From positions 867,736 through 931,735 of the forward strand of contig CM018607.1 of NCBI GenBank assembly GCA_009192285.1: DNA of 64,000 nucleotides, in the 5' to 3' direction. This DNA is from Morchella semilibera. Lineage: Eukaryota; Ascomycota; Pezizomycetes; Pezizales; Morchellaceae. The notes beneath the pieces are model-generated. The model saw nothing but the letters and a program-made list of their open reading frames with translations. It was not told where the DNA came from and did no database searches. The translations under genes and the position numbers were made by a program. This document shows positions 33,669-44,798 of the stretch, one piece after another (the stretch's first letter is position 1; each line of letters starts with the position of its first letter).

Positions 33669-35082
33669 TATCGTCCAAATACGCCGTGCAGAATTGGTCC
33701 AAATGTTCCCTAAGGCAATCATTGATAAAGTGTTGGAAGGTAGCGGGGGCATTGGTCAGACCGAACGGAATAACTGTGTACTCAAAATGGCCGTAGCGGG
33801 TCCTAAAATGCCGTCTTCCATTCCTCTCCCTCGGGCATGCGAATTTGATTATACCCTTGTCTCAAGTCCAGCTTAGTATACCACTTAGCTTTTGAAAGGC
33901 GGTCCAGGGTTTCCCGTATTAGAGGCAATGGGTATCGATTCTTCACCGTCAACTCATTCAATCCTCGATAGTCCACACAGAGGCGCAGAGATCCATCAGC
34001 TTTCTTAACAAATAAAACTGGAGCCCCAGCCGGGGATGAGCTGGAGCTGATGAAACCCTTGGAAAGGTTCTCCTGAATATAGTCCCTAAGTGCGAGCAGC
34101 TCATCCCTGGACATACCATAGAGGGGGCCAAACGGTGGTTCCTTCCCTTCTTTCAAGGGTATCTTGTGGTCATAGGGGCCTCAGGGAGGTAGATCCTGGG
34201 CGAAAGCTTCGTCGAACATATTTAATCGATTGTGATAACATTTAGGGATCCTTTGTTTCCATTCATTCTTTGGGGTAACCTGTAAGGCTTTTTCGATTTC
34301 GTAAAGGGTTATGCTGCAAATTTGTAACTGTTTGCGACGATCGAGGCGACTGAAGGGTACTGGGCCTATCATGTAGGTCGGGGGTTTAATGCCTGGAATA
34401 ATATCGGCGCTTCTCATAACATTACAGTTCTTTTTACAGAACTCCGAGTCGAAAGCTACCGTGTTGTCTTTAAATTTTACGGTAGCGTCATGATATTGTA
34501 GGCAAGGAATACCAAGAACCAGGGGGTACTGTCCTAATTGGTAACGAAGAGAGGAATTTGTTCTTGATGGGAGCCAATAAACAGAGGAACGCGGCAAATC
34601 GAAGGAATTTGTCCAGACACTATAGGCCTTCCATCAATAACTTCGAGCAAACGAGGAATTTTAAGAGGAAATTGGGGGAGTTGGTGATGGCGCGCAAAGT
34701 CTTCATCAATAAATACGAATCCCGAGGCTCCAGTGTCGATCATAGCATAAGTGGAAATAGAGTTCGTATTGTGAGCAATGTTACAAGCTACAACTAAGTG
34801 ATCTCCATTTAACTCCTCCTCTGCCGTAACCGAAACCGAAAAATCCGAAATAGAAAACGCAGATAAAGAAAAATCCTTTGAAGGTGCCTGGCGAGTGCCA
34901 TAATACTGACCAGGGACTACTGAAAACCCGAAGAACCAGAAGAAGAAATAACATCCGCGGAAGAAGAAGAAGACGAAGAAATAGGGGGTTCAATAGGAGC
35001 AGCCGGAGTAGCAGATAGGGCAGCGCCTCTCATAGCCGGAGGAGGGACACGAGGGCGGTTGCCTTGGGGGCAATTGGCAAAC

Positions 35083-35714
35083 TGTCCCGGCGTCTTGGCA
35101 TCTGTCCCGACAGTCCGGTAGGCGACGCGTGGTTATGATTGTTGCGGTAATGTTAAGCGAGAGCGGGAACGCGAGTTGGAGGTTGTCGTCATTAGGTTCT
35201 AGGAGGTTCGATGGCGTGATGGATTGGTAATGTAGAATAGCGGAGATGATGGGGAGGATTACGAGGTGTGGTAGCAACGGGTTTCTATGGGGTTCTATGA
35301 GTAGAAGTGTGAGTCATAGCGAAGTGGTGGAGGAGGTGTGTTAAATAGCGGGGATAGATGTTTTCCTTAGTTCTTTCTTTCTTTTCTCTTCGTCTCGTCT
35401 TCCTGTTATCTCGGTACATAGGAATCTACTCCTATTTCCAAGCCATAGTCCCTCGTACCAACGACTTGATCCTCTGACAAGAGGAAACTCATAGTACTTC
35501 TTATCGTTCTCGTTGAGGTCCATTCGGTTCTCACTTTTCCTGCTCTGTGCTCTGGTGCCCTTGCTCTTGCCTTTGTCTTCGCCGGTGCCTGTGCTTGTGC
35601 CTGCCCGGGTTTGTCCCTGTCTTCATCGGCCCCCTCGTCGAGTACACTGTGCTCCTCGAGTTCCTCTGCGTCATCATTGTCATCTTCTTCTTTGCGTCGG
35701 GTTACTCCGTCACA
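35083..35714 (+). mobile_element. Solo LTR-A, 632 bp, TSD CAAAC (reference copy)
   Basis: Clean example of the family inside the Gag region of G1: TGTCCCGGCGTC to CTCCGTCACA, flanked by CAAAC at 35078-35082 and 35715-35719. In sense order it has a U3 with TGAGTCATAGC near 35310, a TTAAATAGC box near 35341, a TTCTTTCTTTC tract, and a U5 with CCTTGC/CCTTTGCC-like repeats. The TG...CA ends and 5-bp duplication mark it as an LTR. No internal region of this family occurs in the window. Confidence 0.93.
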
Positions 35715-36859
35715 CAAACACATGGTCGGGGGTGGCGCAGTAGGCACAGCGGCCATTCTCCATTCTCCATTTTTTTTCCGCAGCAGTGTCTGTCGTCGGC
35801 CGTGGGCAAACGTATAGCGTCCTTCTGGTGGGGGACGGATGGCTGGGCGGGCTTAGAGAGCTGAGAGGTCTATTGGGGCGAGGCCTCCTGGGGTGTGCGA
35901 CGGGTGTGGGGGAGCAGGTTGCGCGGCAAACTGTCCCATGGGGTTCCTATTGGCCTTATGGGCATCTTTCCTAGCCCTAATCCTATTGTCCATGGTCATG
36001 AGCCTTCTAACATATGCGTCGAAGCCCTCCGTAGTGGTATCCTAATAAATCATTGCATCCTTGAGGTCATCAGACAGCCCATTCTCTAGGGCGTCCTTCT
36101 TGGCTTCCTCGTTGTAGTCGAGTTGGCCCATGATGCGCAAGAATTGTGTAAGGTAGGTGGCGAAGTCTCCTTTGCCCTGGCGGAGGCTCTGGAGTTCCCG
36201 CCTGACGGTAACCCGGGGGTCCGGGTCCCCGAAGGAGGCTTCCAAGAACGTAACAAAGGTAGCGACCGAAGCGAACGGGGTGGCGTCTCCGGTGGCCATG
36301 GGGATAACTTGGTCCAACGCTTTCCCCTCTAACCGAGAAACGGCGTAGAACACTTTGGCTTCCTCGTTCAGGAACCTGTCATGGTTTACCCTGAGTTTAG
36401 TGCGGAGGAGATTTAGGAATCCGGGCAGCTCCTTACGAGCTCCGTTGAACTTGGGGGGGTCTGGGAATTTCTCAGAGCGGAAAGCTGGAGGTGGAGCATT
36501 CGCGGGTGGGGGAGGCACTATTAAAGATAGTGGTGGTGATGGTGGTGGTGGTGGTGGTGCCCGGGCCGCGGCGAGTTGGAATTCCAGGGTACGAACCTGA
36601 GCTTCTAGAGCATCTGTGTGGTTGTTAGAGGCTGTGAGTTGGTCCCTTGCGGTGGCCAACTCTTGTCTGGTTTGGGCGTGTAGGTTTCGGCTAGCGTCTC
36701 GTTCTGCCTTCCATCAATCCCCTTCCCGTATAAGAGTTCGGAGATGTACGTAATGGTAGTGTAGATCCTCCACTGCTTCAAACTCTGTGAAGGTCTGAGG
36801 GATTTGGTAGTTGCCATCAAGGGTGACCCCCTCCACGATGGTGGCTGGGGGAGGAGGTG

Positions 36860-36996
36860 CATCAGCAAACTCAACTTATGACTGCAGTCTCCCAACAGTC
36901 TCCCGGGTCTCCTGAGAGTCTCCTGAGACTTCTGGAGATTTTTTGAGTCTCTTGAGGCTCAGGAGACATCAGGAGACAAATGAAGTCTTGCTGATG
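36860..36996 (-). mobile_element. MITE-1, 137 bp, TSD TG
   Basis: Full-length inverted copy near the front of the G1 Gag region, TG on both sides. Confidence 0.93.
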
Positions 36997-37770
36997 TGGA
37001 GGAGCCGGGGCAGACATGATTGGGTGCGGTGTGGATGACGACGCAACGTAATCTCAAGGAGGGGGTGGCTGCGGGGCTTTGTTCCACAGGGCACGAGTGG
37101 TGACGACGATACGACCCAAGTATAAGGGAGGTATGGGGAAGAGATCGAACGGGCAGCGATAGTCACTAGAGAAGTAGAGACTATAAAGTATATTGAATAC
37201 TAGTTACAGAAGACGTTGCGTGAAGAGAAAAGGAAGAGAAAGAAAACACAGAAGTAGGCACCGCTGCCTCCCTTATATACCCAGTATTCCGGAGCCAAGC
37301 CTGACTCGTATCCTCACGTAACCCCAACTATGACTCACATCACTGGATAACAGAAACCCATAGAACCTACTCTGACTCATCCCCGCCTCCGAGCTTACAG
37401 TAATCCCATCCCCGCCAATCATTCCAGTCCCCAGAACCTAGCGTATCCATGAAACAAATGGTAAAGCTAGTTGATGTATATAACAGGAAAACGATACAGA
37501 GAGAAAAGAAAGAAAGAAGTAAGGAAAACATCTATCCCCACTATTTAACACCTCTTCTCCACCAGTCCAATATGACTCACACTTCAGCTTATAGAAACCC
37601 ATAGAAATCTATTGCAATCAAACCTTGTATTCCTCCCCACAATCTCTTCTATTTATATTACAAATCTATTACGCTATTGAACCTCTTAGAATCCAATGAC
37701 GACACCTCCTCCTCAGTACACTTCTTCTACGTTTAGCATTACTCCAACAATCACAACAGCGCTTCGACTA

Positions 37771-37907
37771 CATCAGCAAACTCAACTTGTGACTGGAGTC
37801 TCCCAGCAGTCTCCCGGGTCTCCTGAGAGTCTCCCGAAACTCCTAGATATTTTTTGAGTCTCCTGAGGCTCAGGAGACATCAGGAGACAAATAAAGTCTT
37901 GTTGATG
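37771..37907 (-). mobile_element. MITE-1, 137 bp, TSD TA
   Basis: Inverted copy in the U3 end of the outer LTR-A, TA on both sides. Confidence 0.9.
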
Positions 37908-38090
37908 TACCGAACCCTCGGAACCTATGCCAAAATACAAGGACAATATGAAGAATTAGTGTAGCGGTGAAAGTTTGGAGGTTAAGGTTTAGAAGTTAAA
38001 GTGTAGAGGGGAAGAAGGTGTAGTAGAAAGCATAGTAGTGTCTATAAGACTAACTCTTATACTGCTGAGAGTTTTTCATAATCTGATTTT

Positions 38091-38215
38091 CATCAGCAAA
38101 CTCAATTTGTGATTGGAGTCTCCCAACAGTCTCTTGGGTTTCCTGAGAGTCTCCATATTTTTTGAGTCTCCTGAAGCTCAGGAGATATCATGAGACCAAT
38201 GAAGTTTTACTGATA
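38091..38215 (-). mobile_element. MITE-1, shortened, TSD TT
   Basis: Inverted, slightly deleted and diverged copy, TT on both sides. Confidence 0.82.
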
Positions 38216-38398
38216 TTATTCGCACATTTTATTCTCTAAAAAAATCTGATTGAACCTCATTTAGTTTCTGATTAGGTACTAAATATGAAAATCATAGACT
38301 AAATTGGCTGAAATGCCATATATTGTATATATAAAACATGTATCAAGCTCGTCTCAGCTCTAGGTCTACAAAACAGGCCGATATATTTATACGGATTA

Positions 38399-38495
38399 CA
38401 ACAGCAAGACTTCATTTGTCTCCTGATGTCTCCTGAGCCTCAGGAGACTCAAAAGATCTCCAGGAGACTGCAGTCATAAGTTGAGTTTGCTGATG
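38399..38495 (+). mobile_element. MITE-1, 97 bp, TSD TA
   Basis: Internal deletion removes the middle GGAGACTCTCAGGAGACC part; ends and TA flanks remain. Confidence 0.85.
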
Positions 38496-38639
38496 TAGCA
38501 GTAATGTAAACATTCTCTATTATAATCAGTTGTTATAAAAGAAAACAGGGGCTCCATAAGGTAAAGTATAAGTTGTGAGGTTCATGTAGAGTTTTCCTTA
38601 GACGGTCAGTCCAAATTGAAATATAAAACTAACCATTTC

Positions 38640-38779
38640 TGGTATCTATTCTGTGTTGAATACAGCTTATGTTTATCTTGCCATTGAGGCTGTGATTGTC
38701 CCAGCATGTTACACTATTACCAAGTGCTGGAATAAACATTTAGTGTATTTAACACAGTACAAACGAATAGATACGGTTA
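38640..38779 (+). pseudogene. pogo-type transposase fragment, plus strand
   Basis: Codes VLNTAYVYLAIEAV followed by TITKCWNKH, matching the C-terminal helix segment of pogo/Tigger transposases (LDAI..I..AW...TI.NCW). It is on the opposite strand from the pogo remains at 39286, with an LTR-D between them. Confidence 0.55.
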
Positions 38780-39285
38780 TATCACGGAGCGAAGCGAGGA
38801 CAAGAGCAAGAGGTGAAAAGGTACACAACCGAGGCGAGACGAGGTGAGGCGAACGCGTATAAGCCTAAGCAAGGTGAAGGGCGGGGGGTATAGGGCGAGG
38901 GACGAAGCAATACGGGATGGGGTACGAGACGAGGACTATAGGTTTCCTCCTACCCTCTAGAGAGTAGGAGCGGGAGGACTCAATAGTAGCTAGAGATCCT
39001 AAAGCTTTGTATTGGCTAAAGGACAGAAAGGTTGCGTGAAGAAGAAAGGAAAGAAAGAGAAATCTTACAAGCAACGGAGAGAGCTCCCTATATATAGGCC
39101 CAAAATCCCTTCGCTGACTCATACCATAGAAACCCATAGAACTCCAACGAAATCTCTCTATTAGAAATACATACGCAACGTTGACTCATAGAATTCCTGC
39201 AACAGAAACTCATGGAACATCATAGAAAAACCCCTTACTAATCTTTCTTCCTGCAACGTCACTAAGTACGCTCCACGTCGTGATA
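38780..39285 (-). mobile_element. LTR-D, 506 bp
   Basis: TATCACGGAGCG to CGTCGTGATA. Flanking 5-mers GGTTA and ATATT do not match, although both sides are pogo transposase sequence. Confidence 0.82.
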
Positions 39286-39990
39286 ATATTTGTCAATTGA
39301 GGTGGTGTTGGTCCAGTATAATTTTTTGGTGATTGGTCAGGCAGAGGATGAGTATGACAGTTGTCGGTTACCAAAGCTATATGGCGTTGTAGAATCCGCA
39401 TTTCTTGATCATATCTGCGAAGAAATTCGTACCACAATCCGGTAAGCATCTATGATTTCTGATTGTAACGGTAGGTAACAGATAAATTGGAGATATTGAC
39501 TTTGTTACGGCGGAAGATATGAGGTGTTTTAGATTTGTGTACGACAATAAGTTTCCGTTTATCGGATGCATCAGAGTTAACGACGTGAAAGTTGGTGATT
39601 CGGGGTTTGTGTTTTTTGCTGCGGAGATTTGTTTCCCTTTTTTCTTGAACGCAATTGTGTAATCGGGTTGTAGATTGAATTGTAGTCCACTCTCGTTACA
39701 GTTGTATCTATCTTGAGACGCAAATGGTGCCAGCTGCTGAATTAGATCAGCTCGCATTTGTGGTAACATTTCGCTATCGATTTCTCCTGCTTGTCCATGT
39801 CGCTTGAGCCTACAAATACTGTAACGACTCTTAAAATTCTCAAGCCAACCTTGATACATTTCAAGCTACTTATTTCTTATATCGGGGTACTTTTCACCCA
39901 ATTTTGGTGGGAACTGAAAGTAGCGGAAGAAAACTCTTTCTTACAGCAAAAATTTCTTACAACGAGGTTTCCTATAGCGAGGTGTCGCTG
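39286..39990 (-). pseudogene. pogo/Tigger-type transposase remnant (CENP-B-like)
   Basis: Minus strand 39859 downward reads YQGWLENFKSRY...RLKRHGQAGEID, the CENPB-type DNA-binding tail, then RYNCNESGLQFNLQPD (first catalytic acidic region of the DDE domain, normally NMDETG), then WYEFLRRYDQEMR and LVTDNCHTHP (second catalytic Asp), ending PPQLTNI where LTR-D cuts it. The frame is broken near 39380-39440. AACCTCGTTGTAAG and CCCCGATATAAG on the minus strand at 39880-39985 resemble pogo terminal repeats, so the 5' end of the element is probably there. Confidence 0.75.
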
Positions 39991-40343
39991 TATACCTAAA
40001 CCGTGGCTGCAAGCCTTTACCACATAGGAAAGTTGCCGGTTTGGGCAAGGGCTGAAACCATTTCGCTTGATAGTGTCATCCATGAGGGCAATAGAGTAAT
40101 ATGAGCTAGGGAGCGAGCCCCGCAGCCATTAGTAGAGGTGTCTTCTGAGATTGTTCGGGATACTCCTCATTTTACCCGCACACTTAGCCATCGAATATTG
40201 GATGTGCGGGTGGAGATAATATATACAACCCGCACCCTTCCTGTAATCTCATTTTTTGTATTAGAACTGTTCGACCATACTACCTACCGAAGCAGACTCG
40301 TGGGTAAAGAGGAAGAGGAAGAAACCGATATATCCAGACAACA
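39991..40343. other. Upstream region of the MFS gene
   Basis: No repeat recognised between the pogo end and the MFS start. A short self-similar stretch with CCCGCACAC and GATGTGCGGG words lies at about 40177-40235. Confidence 0.4.
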
Positions 40344-42690
40344 ATGTCAAGCTACGATAATAATGAAGCAACAGATCTTGATATCGGCAATACTGCGATG
40401 ATGGAACGTACGCCTCTGCTGTCAGTTCCGGAAAATACCTACACATCGGTTTCAGAAGAACTTCACCAAGATCCTGGTACTTTAGACCCAATAGTAAGCC
40501 AAGTGGTTGGTGTTGGTGCATTAGGAGTAGAATCTCAATCCCTTCCAGTCCTAGGTACATGTATTCATTCGGGTCAAGATGAGGGGCTGGATCCGAAGGA
40601 GGGTAATGTATCAACTTTGAATGGAACTGCTTTTCATGGGGGAATATCGAAAAAAAGGTTTTGGATTATCTTTACCGGTTTGTGGAACACCTTACTTTTC
40701 TTTTTCCCTTCTCACTTACATTATTGATACATGTCTAGGAATTCTCGTTGCCAACTTTGTATGTGACTCCAAATATATACGTAGAAGGCTTGATTAGAAT
40801 ACACTTACTGAAATGAACTAGGTAGCGGCCGCCGACTCAACTATAATGGCCTCAACACACACGTCGATAACGTCCGCCCTCAATTCCTCGAATGCTGCCT
40901 CTTGGCTGTCCACATCCTTCATGCTGACATCGATTTCATTCCAACCACTGTATGGCCGGATATCCGATACTATTGGAAGGAAAACCCCATTTGTCTTTTC
41001 ATGCCTTGTGTTTACAGTGGCCACCGCTTGGTGTGCATTAGCTGGGAGTATGGGAAGCTTTATTGCAGCAAGGGCAGTATGTGGTATCGGGGCTGGGGGG
41101 ATGTTGACGATGGGTTAGTATATGTTGGAAGATATAGGAGAGCAGCCGAACGGATAGCACTAACATGTAAAATATATAGGTGCGATTGTCTTGAGTGATA
41201 TATTACCAATTGAAATCAGGGGAAACTACCAGAGCATTAACAATCTCGCATATGGAACGGGCTCAGCGTAGGTACATCTCCCACTAATAGGCGTGCAGAA
41301 CTTATGATTCAACAGATTAGGAGCAGCTGTTGGGGGGTTCTTGGCAGATTCGATTGGATGGCGATGGGAATTCGGTGTATGTTTTCCCAATTACAAACGC
41401 ATGTGAAACTAACACGGTGGTAAAGATTCAAGTGCCGTTTGGTCTATTTTGTATGGTTGTATGTATGTGGACGATTCCAAGCCCGCAAGAGCTGGGAAAT
41501 ACCCTGGAAATGGGTACCGGGGAAAGATTTAGGGAGTTTGACCTAGCCGGCTCGCTTTACTTGGTATCATCAACTTTCTGGTTATTCGGGTTTTCGTATT
41601 AACGTAATGATATAGACAACAAGTGTTGGCTGCTTGATTTTGGGCATGAGTCTCGGAGGCAATATCTTTCCCTGGACGCATCCTATTGTCATTGTAGCGT
41701 TGATCATGAGTCTTATCCTCGGAAACCTATTATTACGGACAGAAAGAATAGCAAAATCACCAGTAATGCCTTTGGAGTTAATTTGGGGTAAACCGCGTGG
41801 GCACCTCATTTTCAACAACTTCTTTGCAGCAGTCACTATTAACACAGTAAGAAATTCATACATTATCACTCGGAGACTCTCTAATTTTCTGGCCCCCTCA
41901 GGTATTCTTCAACCTGCCGCTGTATTTTCAGACGGTCCTTCTAGAGTCCGCTACCGCGGCAGGGACACGTCTTCTCATTCCTAGTTTAGCAGGAACCATA
42001 TCAGCCGTTGCAACAGGATTAATAATAACTCAAACTGGTCGTCTAAAGCCTATTATCTCCATAGGATCTATTCTAGTTATTATGGGAACAATCTCATTAT
42101 GTTGTATGGATAGATTCTTTGCTGGTTGGGTCTACTTCCTCTTCCTTGTTCCCACCAATTTAGGCGTGGGGTTTGTTTTTCCTTCAACATTGATGAGTGT
42201 TCTTGCAACTTCGTCTCAAAGCGATCAAGCAGTGGCAACGAGCACCTTAATTTTATGGCGTTGCCTAGGAAGCGTTATAGGTGTCGCTAGCAGCAGTTTG
42301 ATAGTCCAAAACTCCCTCCTTTACTTTTTGGAAAGAAGAGTTATGGGGGGTAAGAAGAGGGAAGTGATAGAACAAGTTAGAAAAAGTGTTACAGCTATCT
42401 TTGATCTACCAACGGATACCCAAGAACAAGGTTAGTGTTGGTTTGATCGTGGAACAAACTTACAGAGAGGCTTGATGGAACGATTTTAACCTCTTGAGAA
42501 TTTAGTTATTAGCTCATACGACTCATCCCTTCGGTTGTGTTTCTTATGGAGTGTTTTTACCGCAGTAATGGCATTCGTGCTGATAGCAGAGGTTCAACTA
42601 CCATCATTACGGAGTTTACCTATAGTTAAGGATGTCGGGAATGACTGTAACAGAAAGAGAGATGATGAGTACCAGAAGCTGGATGACTGA
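40344..42690 (+). CDS. MFS transporter, vacuolar basic amino acid / multidrug (DHA2-like) type
   Basis: Nine exons: 40344-40677, 40739-40758, 40822-41113, 41180-41267, 41316-41376, 41426-41580, 41624-41846, 41902-42430, 42506-42690. They give an unbroken 628-residue frame. Exon 2 is only 20 nt (GILVANF). The N-terminus is a soluble tail of about 105 residues with ERTPLLS at 21-27, an acidic dileucine ([DE]xxxL[LI]) sorting signal. Membrane segments start at FWIIFTGILVANFVAAADST; the family motif A is GRISDTIGRK; SDILPIEIRG, GAAVGGFLADSIGWRWEF and LLIPSLAGTISAVATGLI are further MFS landmarks. This matches the yeast Vba-type group, which moves basic amino acids into the vacuole by proton antiport. 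The acceptor/donor pair of intron 6 (41581-41623, GTTATT) is the least certain. Substrate is inferred, not shown. Confidence 0.85.
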
Positions 42691-43495
42691 TACAAATTGT
42701 TGCCGTGGCATAACCAACGGACTATATCTTTGTAATGTAGTGATGAACAGGGTGGTTAGGCATAAATTTTGCTGTTAAGTAGAGATTGTGATAGTGTTTT
42801 GAAGTAGGAGAGAACTCAAAGCATTGATATTACAGCGCTAAAAAGTAGGGTGGAGTCACTACAGTATTCCCGTCATACACTAGCAATGAGCAAGAATACT
42901 CTATTGGTATCTGATAAGTTGTACCTTTTATGGCAATGTGATGAATGTAACGCCTAGGAAGTCTAGAGTTTCTTGCGGGGGGGTTTAGGTTGCAGATTGG
43001 CCTGACAACTTATCCTCATCTGGTACCGGTTTAAATCAGTATGCGTCGCGAATCCGTAATCTAGTGGCAACTAGTAATTTCATACCATTTTGAGTAAAGG
43101 GGTATAAGTAATAAACAAGTTGAAAAGTCGTGCTAGAATTCGCTTGACACTCATATGAAGAAACATTTTTGGAATCCGAGCAGGGTTCTCAGTTGTATCA
43201 GACGATAGCTGATAATCATTCCATTCAAGGAAGGGGTAGATGCAAGGGTTGAAGGTAAGGGCCAGGATTAGTAGCCGCTAGGAGATAACTTCGACCCCAC
43301 TTCAAATAGAGGCTTTCAGTTGATCCCTGTTTTCCATTTTCAAAGTCAAAGGGAAATTCATGCAGCCAAGGGTCTCCCTTAGCACATCAGACTATTGACA
43401 AACGCAGTAGCAGACTGAAAAATACTCGAGGACAGAATATTTAGCATTGAGTATTTATCAGAAAGTGACATGTCGGCTGCAGGAGCGGACGTAAT
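42691..43495. other. Intergenic, 0.8 kb
   Basis: 3' flank of the MFS gene. No coding frame or repeat match seen up to the solo LTR-B. Confidence 0.45.
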
Positions 43496-43902
43496 TTTCA
43501 TGGATACGTTAGGATGGGAGGACTGGAATGATTGGCGGGGATGGGATTATTGTAAGCTCGGAGGCGGGGATGAGTCAGAGTAGGTTCTATGGGTTTCCGT
43601 TACGCAGGGATATGAGTCATGGTTGGGGTTACGCGAGGATATGAGTCAGGCTTGGCTCCGGAATATTGGGTATATAAGGGAGGCAACGGTGCCTACTCCT
43701 GTACTTTCTTTCCTTTCGGGCCTTTTCTCTTTACGCAACGTCTTCTGTAACTAGTATTCAATATACTTTATAGTCCCTAATTCTTTAGTGACTATCGCTG
43801 CCCATTTTATCCTTACCTTATACTTCCCTCGTACTTGGGTCGTATCGCTGCAACAACTCGTGCCCTGTGGAACGAAGCTACACCGCCACCCCCTCCTTGA
43901 GA
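43496..43902 (+). mobile_element. Solo LTR-B, 407 bp, TSD GTAAT
   Basis: TTTCATGGATACG to CTCCTTGAGA, flanked by GTAAT at 43491-43495 and 43903-43907. ATGAGTCATGG and ATGAGTCAGG precede TATATAAGGGAGGC. Close to the G1 LTRs. Confidence 0.93.
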
Positions 43903-44562
43903 GTAATCTTAGCTGCATGAGTTTCCCTTTCACTTTGAAAATGAAATTCGGGTCAACTGAAAGCCTCTAATCACCACAACTCAATTATACACAGATGCCA
44001 GAAGAAGACAGAGTTGGAGATTTTACGCTGCAGACCCAGGTGGGTGTCAAGTGCTGAATTGGTCGAGTTTACCCAGTTGCTGCAAAGAGTTTTCGGCCCA
44101 TTTTGTGGGCCTTTGAACAAATTGGAAGCCTGGCGTCTCGATAGGGCAGATATACAAGGGGTTCTGCAATTGAGGAGCACGACCGATCCTAAAGGACTCG
44201 GAAATTTATGGGAAAAGCTACAGAGATCGCGGTTGGTAGCTTACAAGATCGATGAGAGGAGCAGAGTACGTGAACTGGCAAGAGGATAGTATGGGTTAGA
44301 TACATGTATATTAGCGGACACGACAACGGAGTCGGTCTTGGCAGGAGTAACAAAGTTCTAGGTGCTGATCAGTCCCATTTAGGAAAGTGGTTACCTAGTA
44401 ATTTGTTCTGCAAATCCTTTTTTGTCAACAACTCAACCCAAATTAATTTGCAGACCGTACTATGATTCTCCTACAGAATTGCTGTAGCTGGATTTAAAAA
44501 CCAATGATTTGTGGTGAAGAAATAGAGATGGTGTTTTTCTGCTTTCAAGTTTATCAACCCCA
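43903..44562 (+). other. Unrecognised ORF 44014-44289 and flanks
   Basis: One open frame of 91 residues (start MEILRCRPRWVSSAELVEFT, with GNLWEKLQRSRLVAYKIDE further on) lies beside the solo LTR-B. It has no family I recognise and no upstream promoter evidence. It could be a fragment of a host gene or of another element. The rest shows nothing. Confidence 0.25.
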
Positions 44563-44798
44563 TTTCCCGGCGTCTTCAAGTTAGCATCGGTCCCGACGGT
44601 TCGGTGAGTATGGTGCTGTTGCGACGGATGGAGTTATGTTAAGCGAGGATTGAGTGAGATGTGGTGAGGTTATCGTCATTGGGTTCTATGAGCCTGAGGT
44701 TCGGTTGCAAGCAGGATTGGTAATGGGAAGTGGCGAGATGGTGCGGAGGAATACGAGATGTGGTAGCGACAAATTTCTATGGGGTTCTATGAGCAAAT

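Larger units (their letters stand above)
30699..37454 (-). mobile_element. Chromodomain Gypsy (chromovirus) G1, TSD CAAAT
   Basis: About 6.76 kb with 403-bp LTR-B ends at 30699-31101 and 37052-37454 that by eye differ at only two sites, so the insertion is young. Read on the minus strand: Gag (about 37017-36000), aspartic protease (about 34750-34180), reverse transcriptase (about 34160-33290), RNase H (33290-32760), integrase with HHCC finger and DDE core (about 32500-31600) and a chromodomain (about 31330-31190). A purine tract precedes the 3' LTR. It is broken: three insertions (MITE-1 at 33532, LTR-A at 35083, MITE-1 at 36860) plus a handful of other breaks. The RNase H-to-chromodomain region remains the longest open stretch. 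Confidence 0.92.
30607..37476 (+). mobile_element. MITE-1 subfamily 2, split by Gypsy G1, TSD TA
   Basis: Left piece 30607-30698 and right piece 37455-37476 are the two parts of a 108-bp-type MITE. They overlap by CAAAT, the target duplication made when G1 landed. TA flanks the outer ends. Confidence 0.88.
29116..37945 (-). mobile_element. Outer LTR-A, split by a nest of later insertions
   Basis: LTR-A pieces at 29116-29364, 30563-30606, 37477-37770 and 37908-37945 are successive parts of one copy. Between them lie LTR-C (29365-30562), a subfamily-2 MITE holding Gypsy G1 (30607-37476), and a MITE-1 (37771-37907). Its ends are diverged and no matching target duplication was seen, so it is the oldest layer. 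Confidence 0.75.
37946..38639. other. AT-rich sequence with two MITEs
   Basis: Apart from the MITEs at 38091 and 38399, AT-rich sequence with no coding content seen. Confidence 0.4.
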
